From: Lota lota
Lineage: Eukaryota > Chordata > Actinopteri > Gadiformes > Lotidae
Direction: 5' to 3'
Length of the DNA: 64,000 bases
NCBI GenBank assembly: GCA_026745465.1
Contig: JACYXH010000312.1
Location: 1,881,042-1,945,041 of the forward strand
Positions 11,004-19,677 of this stretch are shown here, one piece after another (the stretch's first letter is position 1; each line of letters starts with the position of its first letter). The position numbers were made by a program, and so were the translations under genes. The notes beneath the pieces are model-generated. The model was not told the DNA's origin, did not search any database, and saw only the letters and a list, made by a program, of their open reading frames with translations.

Positions 11004-12340
11004 TCATCACTATGACCTGCATTGTCAATATGTTCCCATTCTAAATCTTGTGACTCAACTATGTTGGTTGTTGTGAGGACCATCTCTTTGGTCAACCTAG
11101 ACGCTATCATAGACCTTACTATGGGAATGCAACAACAAAAAATGTATCCCATTACCGTTAGTACTACCAAGACCATTAAACCTACTTTGGCCAGTAGCAA
11201 ACCCCATCTCCCAAACTTTAAATCCATCCACCCAAACCAATCTCTCCCATGTCCTGCATTATCTTTCACCTCCTGTCTTAGCTTTTTAAGTTTGTTCATC
11301 GCGAGAGTGAATGATCCATCCGGAGAGGTATTATTTGGGATAAAGGTGCAACACATGTCCCCTATGAGAGCACACACTCCTCCCTTCTCTGCTAATAACC
11401 AATCTAAGGCTTGCCTATTTTGCCAAGTCATAGCGCTTGTGGCTTGCATTTCTTCACCTAAGGCGGTTAAAATATCATCTGTGTAGTTAATAAACCTCTG
11501 TTGGTTGTAATATATATAATTAATCCATTCTGTGTTCTTGGACACTCCTATTGCTGGTATTATTGTTTCAAATCCTGCTGCTATTTCACTTCGCGCCTTG
11601 TATTTATTAGGTATACCCCTGGGTTGTCCTATTGAGTCAATTGTTACGCCCGAGTCCGGTTCATACACTCTTTTACGCCTACTTAATTCATTACTTTCTA
11701 GGCTAGCGTCAGCCTCCTTCAGAGAGGGTAATAGTACAATTTCTGTAACTGCTTGTACTCTTGCGCATCTACCTTTCCACAGTTTAGGGAGTGAGGGGCG
11801 GAGGATCTTGTTGCCACAGATCCAAAACTGATCAGCCACTACCTTATCCTGTGTTTGGTATACACAACTATTCCATAAGGCTAACATATATAATTTAAGA
11901 TTGTCTGCTTCTCTGCCACCTTTTATAGCAGGTGGTTGGAGCCACGCTTGGAACCGGTTTGTACAATTTTTTGTGACATTCCAAATTGTCTCACATAGGT
12001 CTTCTGCCACCATGCCTACATCATTGGCATCTGCACTTCCTTCATAATTTTGGTAGCATTCTAATCCCTGCTCTATGTAGAGATCCACCCCTACAGGTAG
12101 TGATAACTCACCGACTTCATTGGACAGACTTATGTCCATTTCTTGACATTTTTTCATGATACTGGACCTAGGATCCCTGTCCCAATTATTTTCTCGGTAG
12201 TTTTGGCTGTATTTACTCGACCCAAGATACATCAAACATTGTACTGAACATGCGGTTCCCTCTGAGGATATTCTTTTTGTCGTTTGTGTTTTATTTATTT
12301 CAGACTGTTCTTTCAACTCCTTCTCTTGTTCATAGTACAT
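10994..12340 (-). CDS. Retroviral envelope glycoprotein (N-terminally truncated, tail altered)
   Basis: A 448-codon frame. Visible from N to C: SU-like part with N-glycosylation sites, a furin-type RRKR site (about residue 225), a hydrophobic fusion-peptide-like stretch, a heptad region, the immunosuppressive-type segment around QNRQALDWLLAE with CX6CC (CALIGDMCC), a membrane span (WGLLLAKVGLMVLVVLTVMG) and a short cytoplasmic tail. CX6CC defines the gamma/epsilon class, including percomorph fish env genes. No signal peptide precedes the first Met, so the 5' end is missing. The nested element interrupts the tail, so the last two residues and the stop come from its LTR. Confidence 0.85.
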   Translation of the reverse strand: MYYEQEKELKEQSEINKTQTTKRISSEGTACSVQCLMYLGSSKYSQNYRENNWDRDPRSSIMKKCQEMDISLSNEVGELSLPVGVDLYIEQGLECYQNYEGSADANDVGMVAEDLCETIWNVTKNCTNRFQAWLQPPAIKGGREADNLKLYMLALWNSCVYQTQDKVVADQFWICGNKILRPSLPKLWKGRCARVQAVTEIVLLPSLKEADASLESNELSRRKRVYEPDSGVTIDSIGQPRGIPNKYKARSEIAAGFETIIPAIGVSKNTEWINYIYYNQQRFINYTDDILTALGEEMQATSAMTWQNRQALDWLLAEKGGVCALIGDMCCTFIPNNTSPDGSFTLAMNKLKKLRQEVKDNAGHGRDWFGWMDLKFGRWGLLLAKVGLMVLVVLTVMGYIFCCCIPIVRSMIASRLTKEMVLTTTNIVESQDLEWEHIDNAGHSDDVT

Positions 12341-12387
12341 TTTCTATATAAATTCTTCTTCACATAACTTCCAACTGTATTTTAGCT

Positions 12388-12530
12388 ATTTTTACTAACC
12401 ACAGGACCAAACATAGCATCAAACCACTCCATACCCCACTGTCCGTGACCAGCATTATCTTTGAGCTCGTCACGTAGGTTATGCAATTTCTCTAAGGCCA
12501 TTGCTAATGCAGCTTCACCGGGGACGACGC
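12388..12530 (-). pseudogene. Second env transmembrane-subunit fragment
   Basis: The minus-strand codons include LHNLRDELKDNAGHG, closely matching KLRQEVKDNAGHG in the longer env frame. They end in a stop about 45 bases before the start of that frame. This short duplicate of the region after CX6CC lies 5' of env where the surface unit should begin, which points to an internal deletion or recombination between two related proviruses. Confidence 0.7.
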
Positions 12531-12694
12531 TGGGGTGCTGTGTGGAGTCCGGGCCTCTGTGCCTCTTGGGGTCGTTGGTTTCTTCTCCACCTCCACGTCT
12601 AACCTCCCAGAGGGGAAGACTCCACGCTTATAGTGTTTTACCCCTCAGCGGTAGGCGGAGCGGATCATCACAGCCAGCCTCCCCCAGCCGTCCT

Positions 12695-12937
12695 CTACGG
12701 GGCTGTCAGGTCCTGGATAGCTGTTGGCATTGCACTGGTGACTCTGTATTGTCCTTCTCTCCTGGGATTGTTCCCCCATCTCTTGAATACCCTTAGGTAC
12801 CCCTGGTCACCAGGCTCCACCCCCCTTGGTGGGTCTTCTTCCGGTTCTGGAATCCAGTTTTTCTCCTGATTGAATATAAGCTTGTGTACGACAGTTAGTT
12901 GTCTATATATTATCTTATTTATTAGCAATCGCTCCAA
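12695..12937 (-). pseudogene. Retroviral integrase C-terminal domain fragment
   Basis: The 80-codon frame has the DNA-binding SH3-like signature: EPGDQGYLRVFKRW, then GQYRVTSAMPTAI (compare the usual W-x-GPY-V-x-TPTAV). It lies just 3' of the integrase core on the coding strand but in another frame, so the pol end is broken. Confidence 0.65.
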
Positions 12938-13069
12938 GTTGGTCCTCTTATGATAGATGCAGGCATGGGTCGACCCGTAAGCACCTCATGCAGTGTTAGA
13001 TGCCTTATTCCGTTAGCTTACATATGATAACTCATTAGTGCTAGTAGCAGTGCTTCTACCCAATTCAAT

Positions 13070-13549
13070 TTAACAGTTGCACAATTTTTTATTAATTTTT
13101 GTCTTGAGTGTCCCATTCACTCTTTCCACCATTCCCTGTGACGGAGGATGGTACACACAACCTAGCCTTTGTTGGACATGCAGCTGCTGTATCACTTGCT
13201 TCACTGTTTTTATTTTACTTTTTATAAACGCTGAGCCATTGTCTGAGCTTCTTTCTGTCGGAATTCTAAACCTTGTAATGACTTTTCTACTCAAAAATTT
13301 GATCACAGTAGCCGCACTTTGATCTTTTGATGGGACTGCTTCTACCCATCTGCTGAATCTGTCAATGACTACTAACATGTACCTTTTCCCATTTACCTTC
13401 TTAATCATGTCAACATAGTCCAAAACCAGATGTCTGAATGGTCCTTCAGGTGTGGGAATGTGTCCCAATGGTGTAGTGATTGTTTTTCTTACGTTGTTTT
13501 TTGCACACACTTCACATTCATTTAGTTGATTGTGAACCATTGTTTGCAA
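13070..13549 (-). pseudogene. Retroviral integrase catalytic core (broken gene)
   Basis: A 159-codon frame with the end of the zinc-binding domain (CEVCAKN) and the DDE core: first Asp in LVLDYVDM, second in SSDNGSAF, Glu in GMVERVNG. The upstream HxxxH half (AHGFDHC) is in the same frame but separated by a TGA at 13,574-13,576. The downstream domain is in another frame. It is therefore not a functional enzyme. Confidence 0.85.
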
Positions 13550-13573
13550 GTATGATGACCAAAATCCTTGTTT

Positions 13574-13759
13574 TCAGATTTTTCTCACTACTTCCCCCCT
13601 TGCGCAATGGTCAAAACCATGCGCACCAATTATAAATAAACGTAACGCCGTTGATGTCAGCAACATCCCATCGTGGGTTCTCAATAACCCTGTGAGGGTG
13701 CGCACAGCACCTCTCTGTAACCACATGTTTTGCTCATAAACTCCAGCTTTGTCCTGCAT
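13574..13759 (-). pseudogene. Integrase zinc-binding N-terminus
   Basis: A 61-codon frame ending in AHGFDHCARGEVVRKI and a TGA stop. It is in phase with the core frame, so a single nonsense codon separates the two halves of the HHCC domain. Confidence 0.7.
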
Positions 13760-13953
13760 GCGGACAACATCTTCTTCAGCAGGTGCAGCCTAAGGCATGG
13801 TTAATATTGCCCGGTCTGTCCTGCTATTGTTCAAGGCTCCCTTGGCAGCCCCGGTCTGGCACCTAATACTTGGGCAATCGCTGGACCGTGAGCGATCGGT
13901 GTATCGATTGCTCGTCGAAATCTCTAACCTTAACTATCCTTAACTAACATTAA

Positions 13954-14151
13954 CTATCTTAAACTAACCTTAATTAAAACTAATCTACTGGGAAGGGAAA
14001 TTGAAGCCAGTATATTCAAAACCAAAGGTCTATGTGTGGTGGGTTTACCATCAGCCGCCTTGAAACCACGCTGTTTCCGAAGTTTACCAAAGTCATGTAC
14101 TAAACCGAAAGCCAGTATATAGTCAGTATATACCTTAAGTTTTATCAGCAA
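13954..14151 (-). pseudogene. Retroviral RNase H fragment
   Basis: The 65-codon frame reads VYTDYILAFGLVHDFG, then GPLVLNIL-like residues (here RPLVLNIL), matching the YTDSRYAFGVVHD...GPLVL pattern of retroviral RNase H. The catalytic Asp of YTD is kept, but the usual SR pair after it is changed. No reverse transcriptase fingers or palm precede it, so the RT part of pol is deleted. Confidence 0.65.
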
Positions 14152-15123
14152 AAAAGGCGTCCACCACTACCACTCCTGACTCCTGATCCTCCTCCACCTA
14201 TCACCCAACACGGCTCTTCCTATGATGGTTTCATCTCGTCACTTCATGATCAAGTGAGTCAGCGCTCACAGTGACTCGGCCAAGTAATCGTGACTGTGCC
14301 TGCCTTAGGTTGTCCCGGGGTTTCAAGAGGGGATCTTACCCGTCGTTGGCTAACCAGCCTTCCATACTGGCCTATTGCAGGATGCCGTGCCTGGGATACA
14401 ATCAATAAATTCAGTCTGATTATTATGTTCTGCCCATAAGATAGGTGGTATAGATTGCAAAGTGGAGGAATGGTGACACAACAGGGCGATTATCCTGTGT
14501 GTGTGAGGGGCGGATGATGGGGCCAATAAGAAAATAACTTTCTATCTATGTTAAAAGTAGCATATTATTAAATAATACCATTTTATCAAAGCATTACAGC
14601 ATTATTAGTGGCATTTGCAAGGTAAACCCATTACTTCCAAATGTAGGTCAACAACCTAGCTTGTACATTAATTCCCTTCCCAGCAGATTTAGGCAGGCGC
14701 TAATTCATCTGTGACCCTTGACCAACGGGGCTTTAATATTGATGTTGTCCTACTTGAATAGCTCATTAAGGTTGGGTTTTATTTTATGTATGTATATTGT
14801 TATCGTACCCCTTTTTATTTAATGATCCTTTCCAATGTGATGCTTTCTAAAACTGTCCCAAGATTCCTTAAAGCACACTTCTTGTCTATCTTTGTTAACT
14901 TATTCTATTTGTGTTGTTATTCTAGTACTTAAACCTCTGTATCCTATTTCTAACCACCCCAGTTGTTTAACGTGTGTGCCCACACCTCAATCAGTGTCTA
15001 ATCACACTCGTGTCATGATAAACAACACACATAAAACACAGAGACAAACATTTTGGCCCAACAAGCTAGCTCTAAGCATGTAAACAATAGTTCTAAACCT
15101 TTACTCAGAACTTGCTGGATGAA
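14152..15123. other. Provirus region with deleted protease/RT
   Basis: About 1 kb between RNase H and the gag end, where some 2 kb of pro-pol would be expected. I see no protease DTG/DSG motif or YxDD motif in either strand's frames. Confidence 0.55.
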
Positions 15124-15339
15124 CTAAGACTTCTTCAGGTTTGTTGGACAATGTCTCGACCCCCGCACTCCCTCAGTGTCCTTTAGGGCGGGTCCCACTT
15201 TCTCAGTTTGGTGAAGTGGGAATTTCCCTGAACTCTTAAAAAGAGTCCCCAGCGCTGGTTGACCCCTGGACTTCTTTGGACGAGCGGTAGCAGAGACAAC
15301 TGCCCCAAACTTTTCTGTGTCCCACAATCCCTGTGGCAT
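15124..15339 (-). pseudogene. Third nucleocapsid module in another frame
   Basis: The frame starting MPQGLWDTEKF contains VVSATARPKKSRGQ, a repeat of VVASTARPPEQRRG between the two gag knuckles. It follows a run of six A on the coding strand (15,339-15,344). Either a slip in that run broke a repeated module, or the run is a ribosomal frameshift site toward the now deleted protease. Confidence 0.5.
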
Positions 15340-16723
15340 TTTTTGGGTAGGGGTTATTTAAACAATCTCTGCGGAAGTGACCTTCCTGGTTGCATCCCCA
15401 ACACCCCCTAGGTCCTCTGCGCTGTTCAGGGGGACGAGCAGTACTGGCGACAACTTCCTCAATACTTTGCGTGTTCCACCCTCCCTCCTGCATTGGTGAG
15501 TAGAGGTTAAATGAAAAAAAATTCCGGAGGTGACCTTCCTGGTTGCAATTCCAACATTCCAAAGGATATCTGCGCTGTCCAGGGAGTCCCTGCTTCTGAG
15601 CATAACTAAATAGTTCTTGTGGCTCCCTATACTGAATTAGTCTGTTCCCATCATAGGCCTCGTCCAGCAGCTGTTCCAAACCCCTGTTTTTTAGTACGCT
15701 CTCCATCTTGGATATTCCTAGCACCCTGGCCAACAAGGCTTTCAGGTCCCCCACCGCCATTAACTTTCCCACTGTATCTTCCTCAATTATTCTAATCCAC
15801 TTTGACGCCCCATTGTTCATGTTAGGGAGTCTAGATATAAACCCTTCTAAGTCCTGTGACCCCCATGGGATATAATGAGCTTGTTGTCCTTTTACCAGGA
15901 TAGGGTAAACTCCTGGATAACTGTTTGGCGCTTTTCTCTCCCTTTGTGATCTCCTAAGTTCTTCTCGTATTTCTATTTCCAGGGGGCTCGGTCCTGATTT
16001 ACTACCTCTGGGCTGGGCCCCCTCCCCTTCTCTCTGCTCTGTCTCCCTGTATCTCTCCCTCACATGGCTGCATACCTCCCTTTCCCTTCTCCAACTTTTT
16101 TCTAAACCTTTTTTACCCTTTCCTCTTTTTTCTAACTTTCTCTTCTCTGATTGAGGCTCTCTGCTTGATTGATCACTATCACTTTCTCCCTCATTACTAT
16201 CACTGTAACTATCCTCTCTTTCTGTTCTCCTAATTTCTTTGTAACAATCCATGTGTATGGGTGGGCCTTTTCTTCCCTGTGTTTCCCAATCTCTATTTTT
16301 TCCTTTGTCCAATTTGACTTCTCCTTTAATGTCAACTGTACCAGATATCAGTGGATATAACCCTGTGTTGTAGGGCGGTGGCTGTGCTTTAAGAGGTAGT
16401 GATTCAACTTTTTCATCTCCGCTAACCATTTCCCTGGCTGTCTTTTGTCTTTGTCTCCAATTTTCTCCTTCTTTTTTGAACATGGCTAGCACTAACTTTT
16501 CTCTTTCTCTTTTCTTTACCGTTTTCTTTCCTTTTTTGTTAGGCTTGTGGTTCTTTAACATTACCTCCATTTCCTCACACACTGCTGCATCAAACGTTCC
16601 CTCCTTTTGCCATTTTGTGCCTGCCTTAGCTGTTCTTTTTTCCCATTTTTCTGAGATTTCTTCTATCTCATCTTTAAGTAGCGGATGTTTTTTACCCAAT
16701 ATTTCTACTGCTGTTAACGGCAT
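15236..16723 (-). CDS. Retroviral gag polyprotein
   Basis: A 495-codon frame. The N-terminal 200 residues are Lys/Glu-rich, with charged coiled-coil-like segments. A capsid-like region follows (YPGVYPI, IPWGSQDLEGFISRLP, ALLARVLG). Two nucleocapsid knuckles come next: about 389-402 (CWNCNQEGHLRNFF, final Cys replaced by Phe) and about 441-454 (CWGCNQEGHFRRDC, complete CCHC). No stop interrupts it. It is the best-preserved gene of the provirus with env. In a retrovirus it would build the particle and bind genomic RNA. There is no protease to process it. Confidence 0.8.
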   Translation of the reverse strand: MPLTAVEILGKKHPLLKDEIEEISEKWEKRTAKAGTKWQKEGTFDAAVCEEMEVMLKNHKPNKKGKKTVKKREREKLVLAMFKKEGENWRQRQKTAREMVSGDEKVESLPLKAQPPPYNTGLYPLISGTVDIKGEVKLDKGKNRDWETQGRKGPPIHMDCYKEIRRTEREDSYSDSNEGESDSDQSSREPQSEKRKLEKRGKGKKGLEKSWRREREVCSHVRERYRETEQREGEGAQPRGSKSGPSPLEIEIREELRRSQRERKAPNSYPGVYPILVKGQQAHYIPWGSQDLEGFISRLPNMNNGASKWIRIIEEDTVGKLMAVGDLKALLARVLGISKMESVLKNRGLEQLLDEAYDGNRLIQYREPQELFSYAQKQGLPGQRRYPLECWNCNQEGHLRNFFSFNLYSPMQEGGWNTQSIEEVVASTARPPEQRRGPRGCWGCNQEGHFRRDCLNNPYPKNATGIVGHRKVWGSCLCYRSSKEVQGSTSAGDSF

Positions 16724-17379
16724 AGTTGTTTTTCCTATGTATGCAGATATTTAACTTTAATTAATTAGTTAATTTATTAATTAATTTCTTTATTTATTTT
16801 ATTATTTGTTTTACTTTAAAACTTTTCCTGTCTCTGCCGTTTGGATGTTTAGCTGAGCTACTCCCCTCCCACATTTTCTGATTCCTATCTTCTCCACTGG
16901 CCTGGCTTTTTCCTTTTTTCCTTTTCTTCTCTATCCACGGCTCTACTTGGGCTGCTCCCCTCCCACCTTTTTTATCTCCTCTCCTCTCTTCTGACCACAG
17001 TTAATAGTTCAATTATGGATTATCATATGTATCACAAGCAGCAAAACACTGTCCGTACGCCTCTCCAGGACCCGCTTATACTGATTGACCACAGACAAAA
17101 CAAATGAACCAAAAAACCATAAATTAAACAAAACGGCTGCACAAGGCTCTGAGCGCATTAGACGCTGACACGACTTGAATACAAAAATAAATTGACGGGG
17201 TGTCCTTAACCCCTCTAACAAAAATCAACACTAATTGTAAACAAAACTGACGGATAGCCTTATGGGTATTAAGTCACAAAACGTTTTCCTATTCTTTTAG
17301 AGGACTTAAAAATACTGGCTACTCTAACACATTTTTCAAAGGATTTTGATTATAATTTATTTCTTAAAGTTTTGTACTC
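16724..17379. other. Retroviral leader, gag-proximal part
   Basis: AT-rich near gag, with ttaattaattagttaatt-like tracts at 16,753-16,800 and pyrimidine-rich stretches. I see no gene in it. Confidence 0.5.
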
Positions 17380-18045
17380 TACCCGTTCAGACCTTAGCAT
17401 TTAGCTGTATGGTATTTGCACAGTTCCAATTCTAATTCTCTACCCGTTCAGCCCTCAGTAATTTGCTGAGCGGTAACCGCAGAGTCAACCTCCCAATTTT
17501 ATACTCTGTCCGTTCAGACCCCAGCTAGCTTATCTAACTAGGCGGTATCTGCAGAGTTCGGTTCCATCAACACAGACCCTGTAAAAGTGCACATTCTCTA
17601 GGCTGTATAACAGAACCTAGTCTATTCCATGCAGCCCCTTTTCCATATATATATATTTTTTTTTTTTTTTTTAAGGCGGTATCCTAGACTTGAGCCCCTC
17701 TCTGACCACGCAGTCCCTCTCTAACAGAGGCGGTGTCTCAAACAAACAGCTCACTTCTGTCCATGCAGTCCTTTAATGAAACGTATCTCCTCAAGCAGAT
17801 CTCAGAATTTAACTTCTGATCAAACAGATCTTTAAAGAAGACTCATCTCCTTAAAGCGGTATCCCAGGACAACTTCTGACTATCCAGTCCCTCTCTAACA
17901 GAGGCGGTATCCACAGAAGTTAACACCCTAATCATTCAGTCACGTCAGAGAATTCTTCTCTGAAGTGGTGTGTCAGGGGCCTGTCCGTTCAGTCCTTTAT
18001 AGCACTTTTCCTCTAATAAGTGCCACTAAAGCGGTATCCACAGGA
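17380..18045 (-). ncRNA. Array of about ten stem-loop repeats in the retroviral leader
   Basis: About ten units, 45-75 bases each, share a plus-strand frame of cagtcc (often ccgttcagtcc or ccatgcagtcc), then a self-complementary segment, then gcggtatcc. Stem sequences differ while pairing is kept: CTCAG/CTGAG (17,455-17,470), CCCTCT/AGAGG (17,715-17,730 and 17,890-17,905), CTTTAA/TTAAAG (17,830-17,856), TCAGAGAA/TTCTCTGA (17,945-17,963), and a bulged CTTTA-GCACTT/AAGTGC-TAAAG (17,994-18,031). This looks like conserved RNA structure. Function unknown. Confidence 0.55.
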
Positions 18046-18345
18046 TTTTCAACAAATTTGGTTATCAATTTAGTAAACCACAGCGCATTATGGTTAGTGC
18101 ATGCACAACATTCATCCCCGGCCTTCCTCTCTCTTTCCTCTACTGTAAACTATGGTTCTTAAATTTGGAGAGACACTTTACTTACTGCTTAGCGTTGGAT
18201 CGGGTAGGGACAGATCACACAATGTTTTTAATTAATAAGTAAGAACTTTGCTTACCTTTGTCAAATGAGTGGCCACTCAGTTTTGTGTGACCCGTGCCGG
18301 ACCCCGACCCGCAGCTCAGCAGCTGGTGATGGTCCCTTTTCTTCA

Positions 18346-18363
18346 ATCCTGTTCGTGACGCCA
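18346..18363 (-). promoter_or_regulatory. Candidate retroviral primer-binding site
   Basis: On the coding strand TGGCGTCACGAACAGGAT begins 4 bases after the 5' LTR. A TGG start is expected for pairing with a tRNA CCA end. I cannot assign the tRNA with confidence. Confidence 0.55.
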
Positions 18364-18367
18364 ATTA

Positions 18368-18914
18368 TGTGGTGGATAACCACTTTACTTTTAACACTTT
18401 AACAAAATAAGAGAGATAGAGAAAACCGAAGCTTGAAAGAATGAAGACTTTATTGTCACTTGTAGCGAGTAACAACAAAACCTGAGTTAGTTTGCAAAAG
18501 AACTGACCGGCCTCTCCCCAGACTTCAGCCTATATGCTCCATTCTGCACAGTCATCATCCATACGTCACTGCCTCATCCTATGCATCCATTTCTAGATAT
18601 GGAAATCCACTGCTCCCTTATTCTCCTCTTGGCCCTTGTCTTGTCTGATACTATATATGGAAATATACTAGCTGTATACATACAACATACCAGACACACA
18701 CACACATTCAACGTACAAAACACATACACATTCAACAGGCCCTCTGCACCCATTCACCTCTTAGTATAAACAATGGTAGCATATTGCATCTGTACTGGGA
18801 GAGAGTGTTACCATGATACTCAATGTTTTTTCTCCACACTTATTTGATTCATATAGCGCGTAGGCAAGATAATTATTATATATGTCCATTAATTGTTATA
18901 GTAAATTTCTCCCA
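18368..18914 (-). repeat. Retroviral 5' LTR
   Basis: 547 bp, a direct repeat of 6,520-7,060, with AATAAA on the coding strand at 18,449-18,454. It joins LINE sequence again at 18,916. Confidence 0.92.
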
Positions 18915-18915
18915 T

Positions 18916-19677
18916 ACCATCTCCACTGTCTTTAGAGCGTTGAGCTCTAGGTTGTTTAGCTTCACCAGGTGGTCAAACTCCGACCTTTAGGCGGACTCGT
19001 ATCCATCAGAGATGAGTCCGATGAGGGAGGTGTCATCCGCGAACTTCAGAAGCTTGACTGACTGGTGACTGGAGGTGCAGCTGTTGGTATACAGGGAGAA
19101 CAGCAGAGGAGAAAGAACACAGCCCTGAGGGGATCCGGTGCTGATGGTCTGTGAGTCTGAGACGTGTTTCCCCAGCTTCACATGCTGCTTCCTGTCAGAC
19201 AGGAAGTCAGTGATCCACCTGCAGGTGGAGTCAGGCACACCAAGCTGGGAGAGTTTCTCCTGAAGCAGAGCCGGGATGATGGTGTTGAAGGCAGAGCTGA
19301 AGTCCACAAACAGGATCCTGGCATAGGTTCCTGCGGAGTCCAGGTGCCGGAGGATGTTATGGAGGCCCAGGTTGACTGCATCGTCTACAGACCTATTGGC
19401 TCTGTAGGCAAACAGCAGGGGGTCCAGGAGCGGGACGGTGATGTCTTTGAGGTGAGAAAGCACAAGGCGCTCAAAGGACTTCATAACCACAGAGGTCAGG
19501 GCGACGGGTCTGTAGTCATTAAGTCCTGTGGTCCTTGGCTTCTTGGGAACAGGAATGATTGTTGAGGACTTGAAGCAGGCTGGCACGTGGCATGTCTCCA
19601 GTGAGGTGTTAAAAATGTCTGTGAACACTGGAGACAGCTGGTCAGCGCAGTGCTTCAAGCTGGATGGCGAGACAGCA
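18916..19677 (-). mobile_element. LINE reverse-transcriptase part, right of the retroviral insertion
   Basis: The minus-strand frame 18,987-19,658 holds RT blocks: [33 protein letters not shown] (palm Asp), [18 protein letters not shown] and KFADD (catalytic FADD). It ends at a premature TAA where copy 2 has a Tyr codon. It is 5'-truncated at 19,677, next to the duplicated tatt. Confidence 0.88.

Larger units (their letters stand above)
6520..18914 (-). mobile_element. Endogenous retrovirus, 12.4 kb, defective, with nested LTR element
   Basis: Two LTRs of 541 and 547 bp flank gag, pol fragments and env in order on the minus strand (right to left). The LTRs read TGGGAG...CCACCACA on the coding strand, with canonical TG...CA ends. 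The insertion splits a LINE. The flanks aaccat (left) and taccat (right) fit a 5-6 bp target duplication with one mismatch. The uninterrupted target is preserved at about 33,580-33,600. PBS-like and polypurine sequences sit at the expected places. Protease and reverse transcriptase are missing, so the copy cannot be autonomous. The env type is gamma/epsilon-like. Confidence 0.93.
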
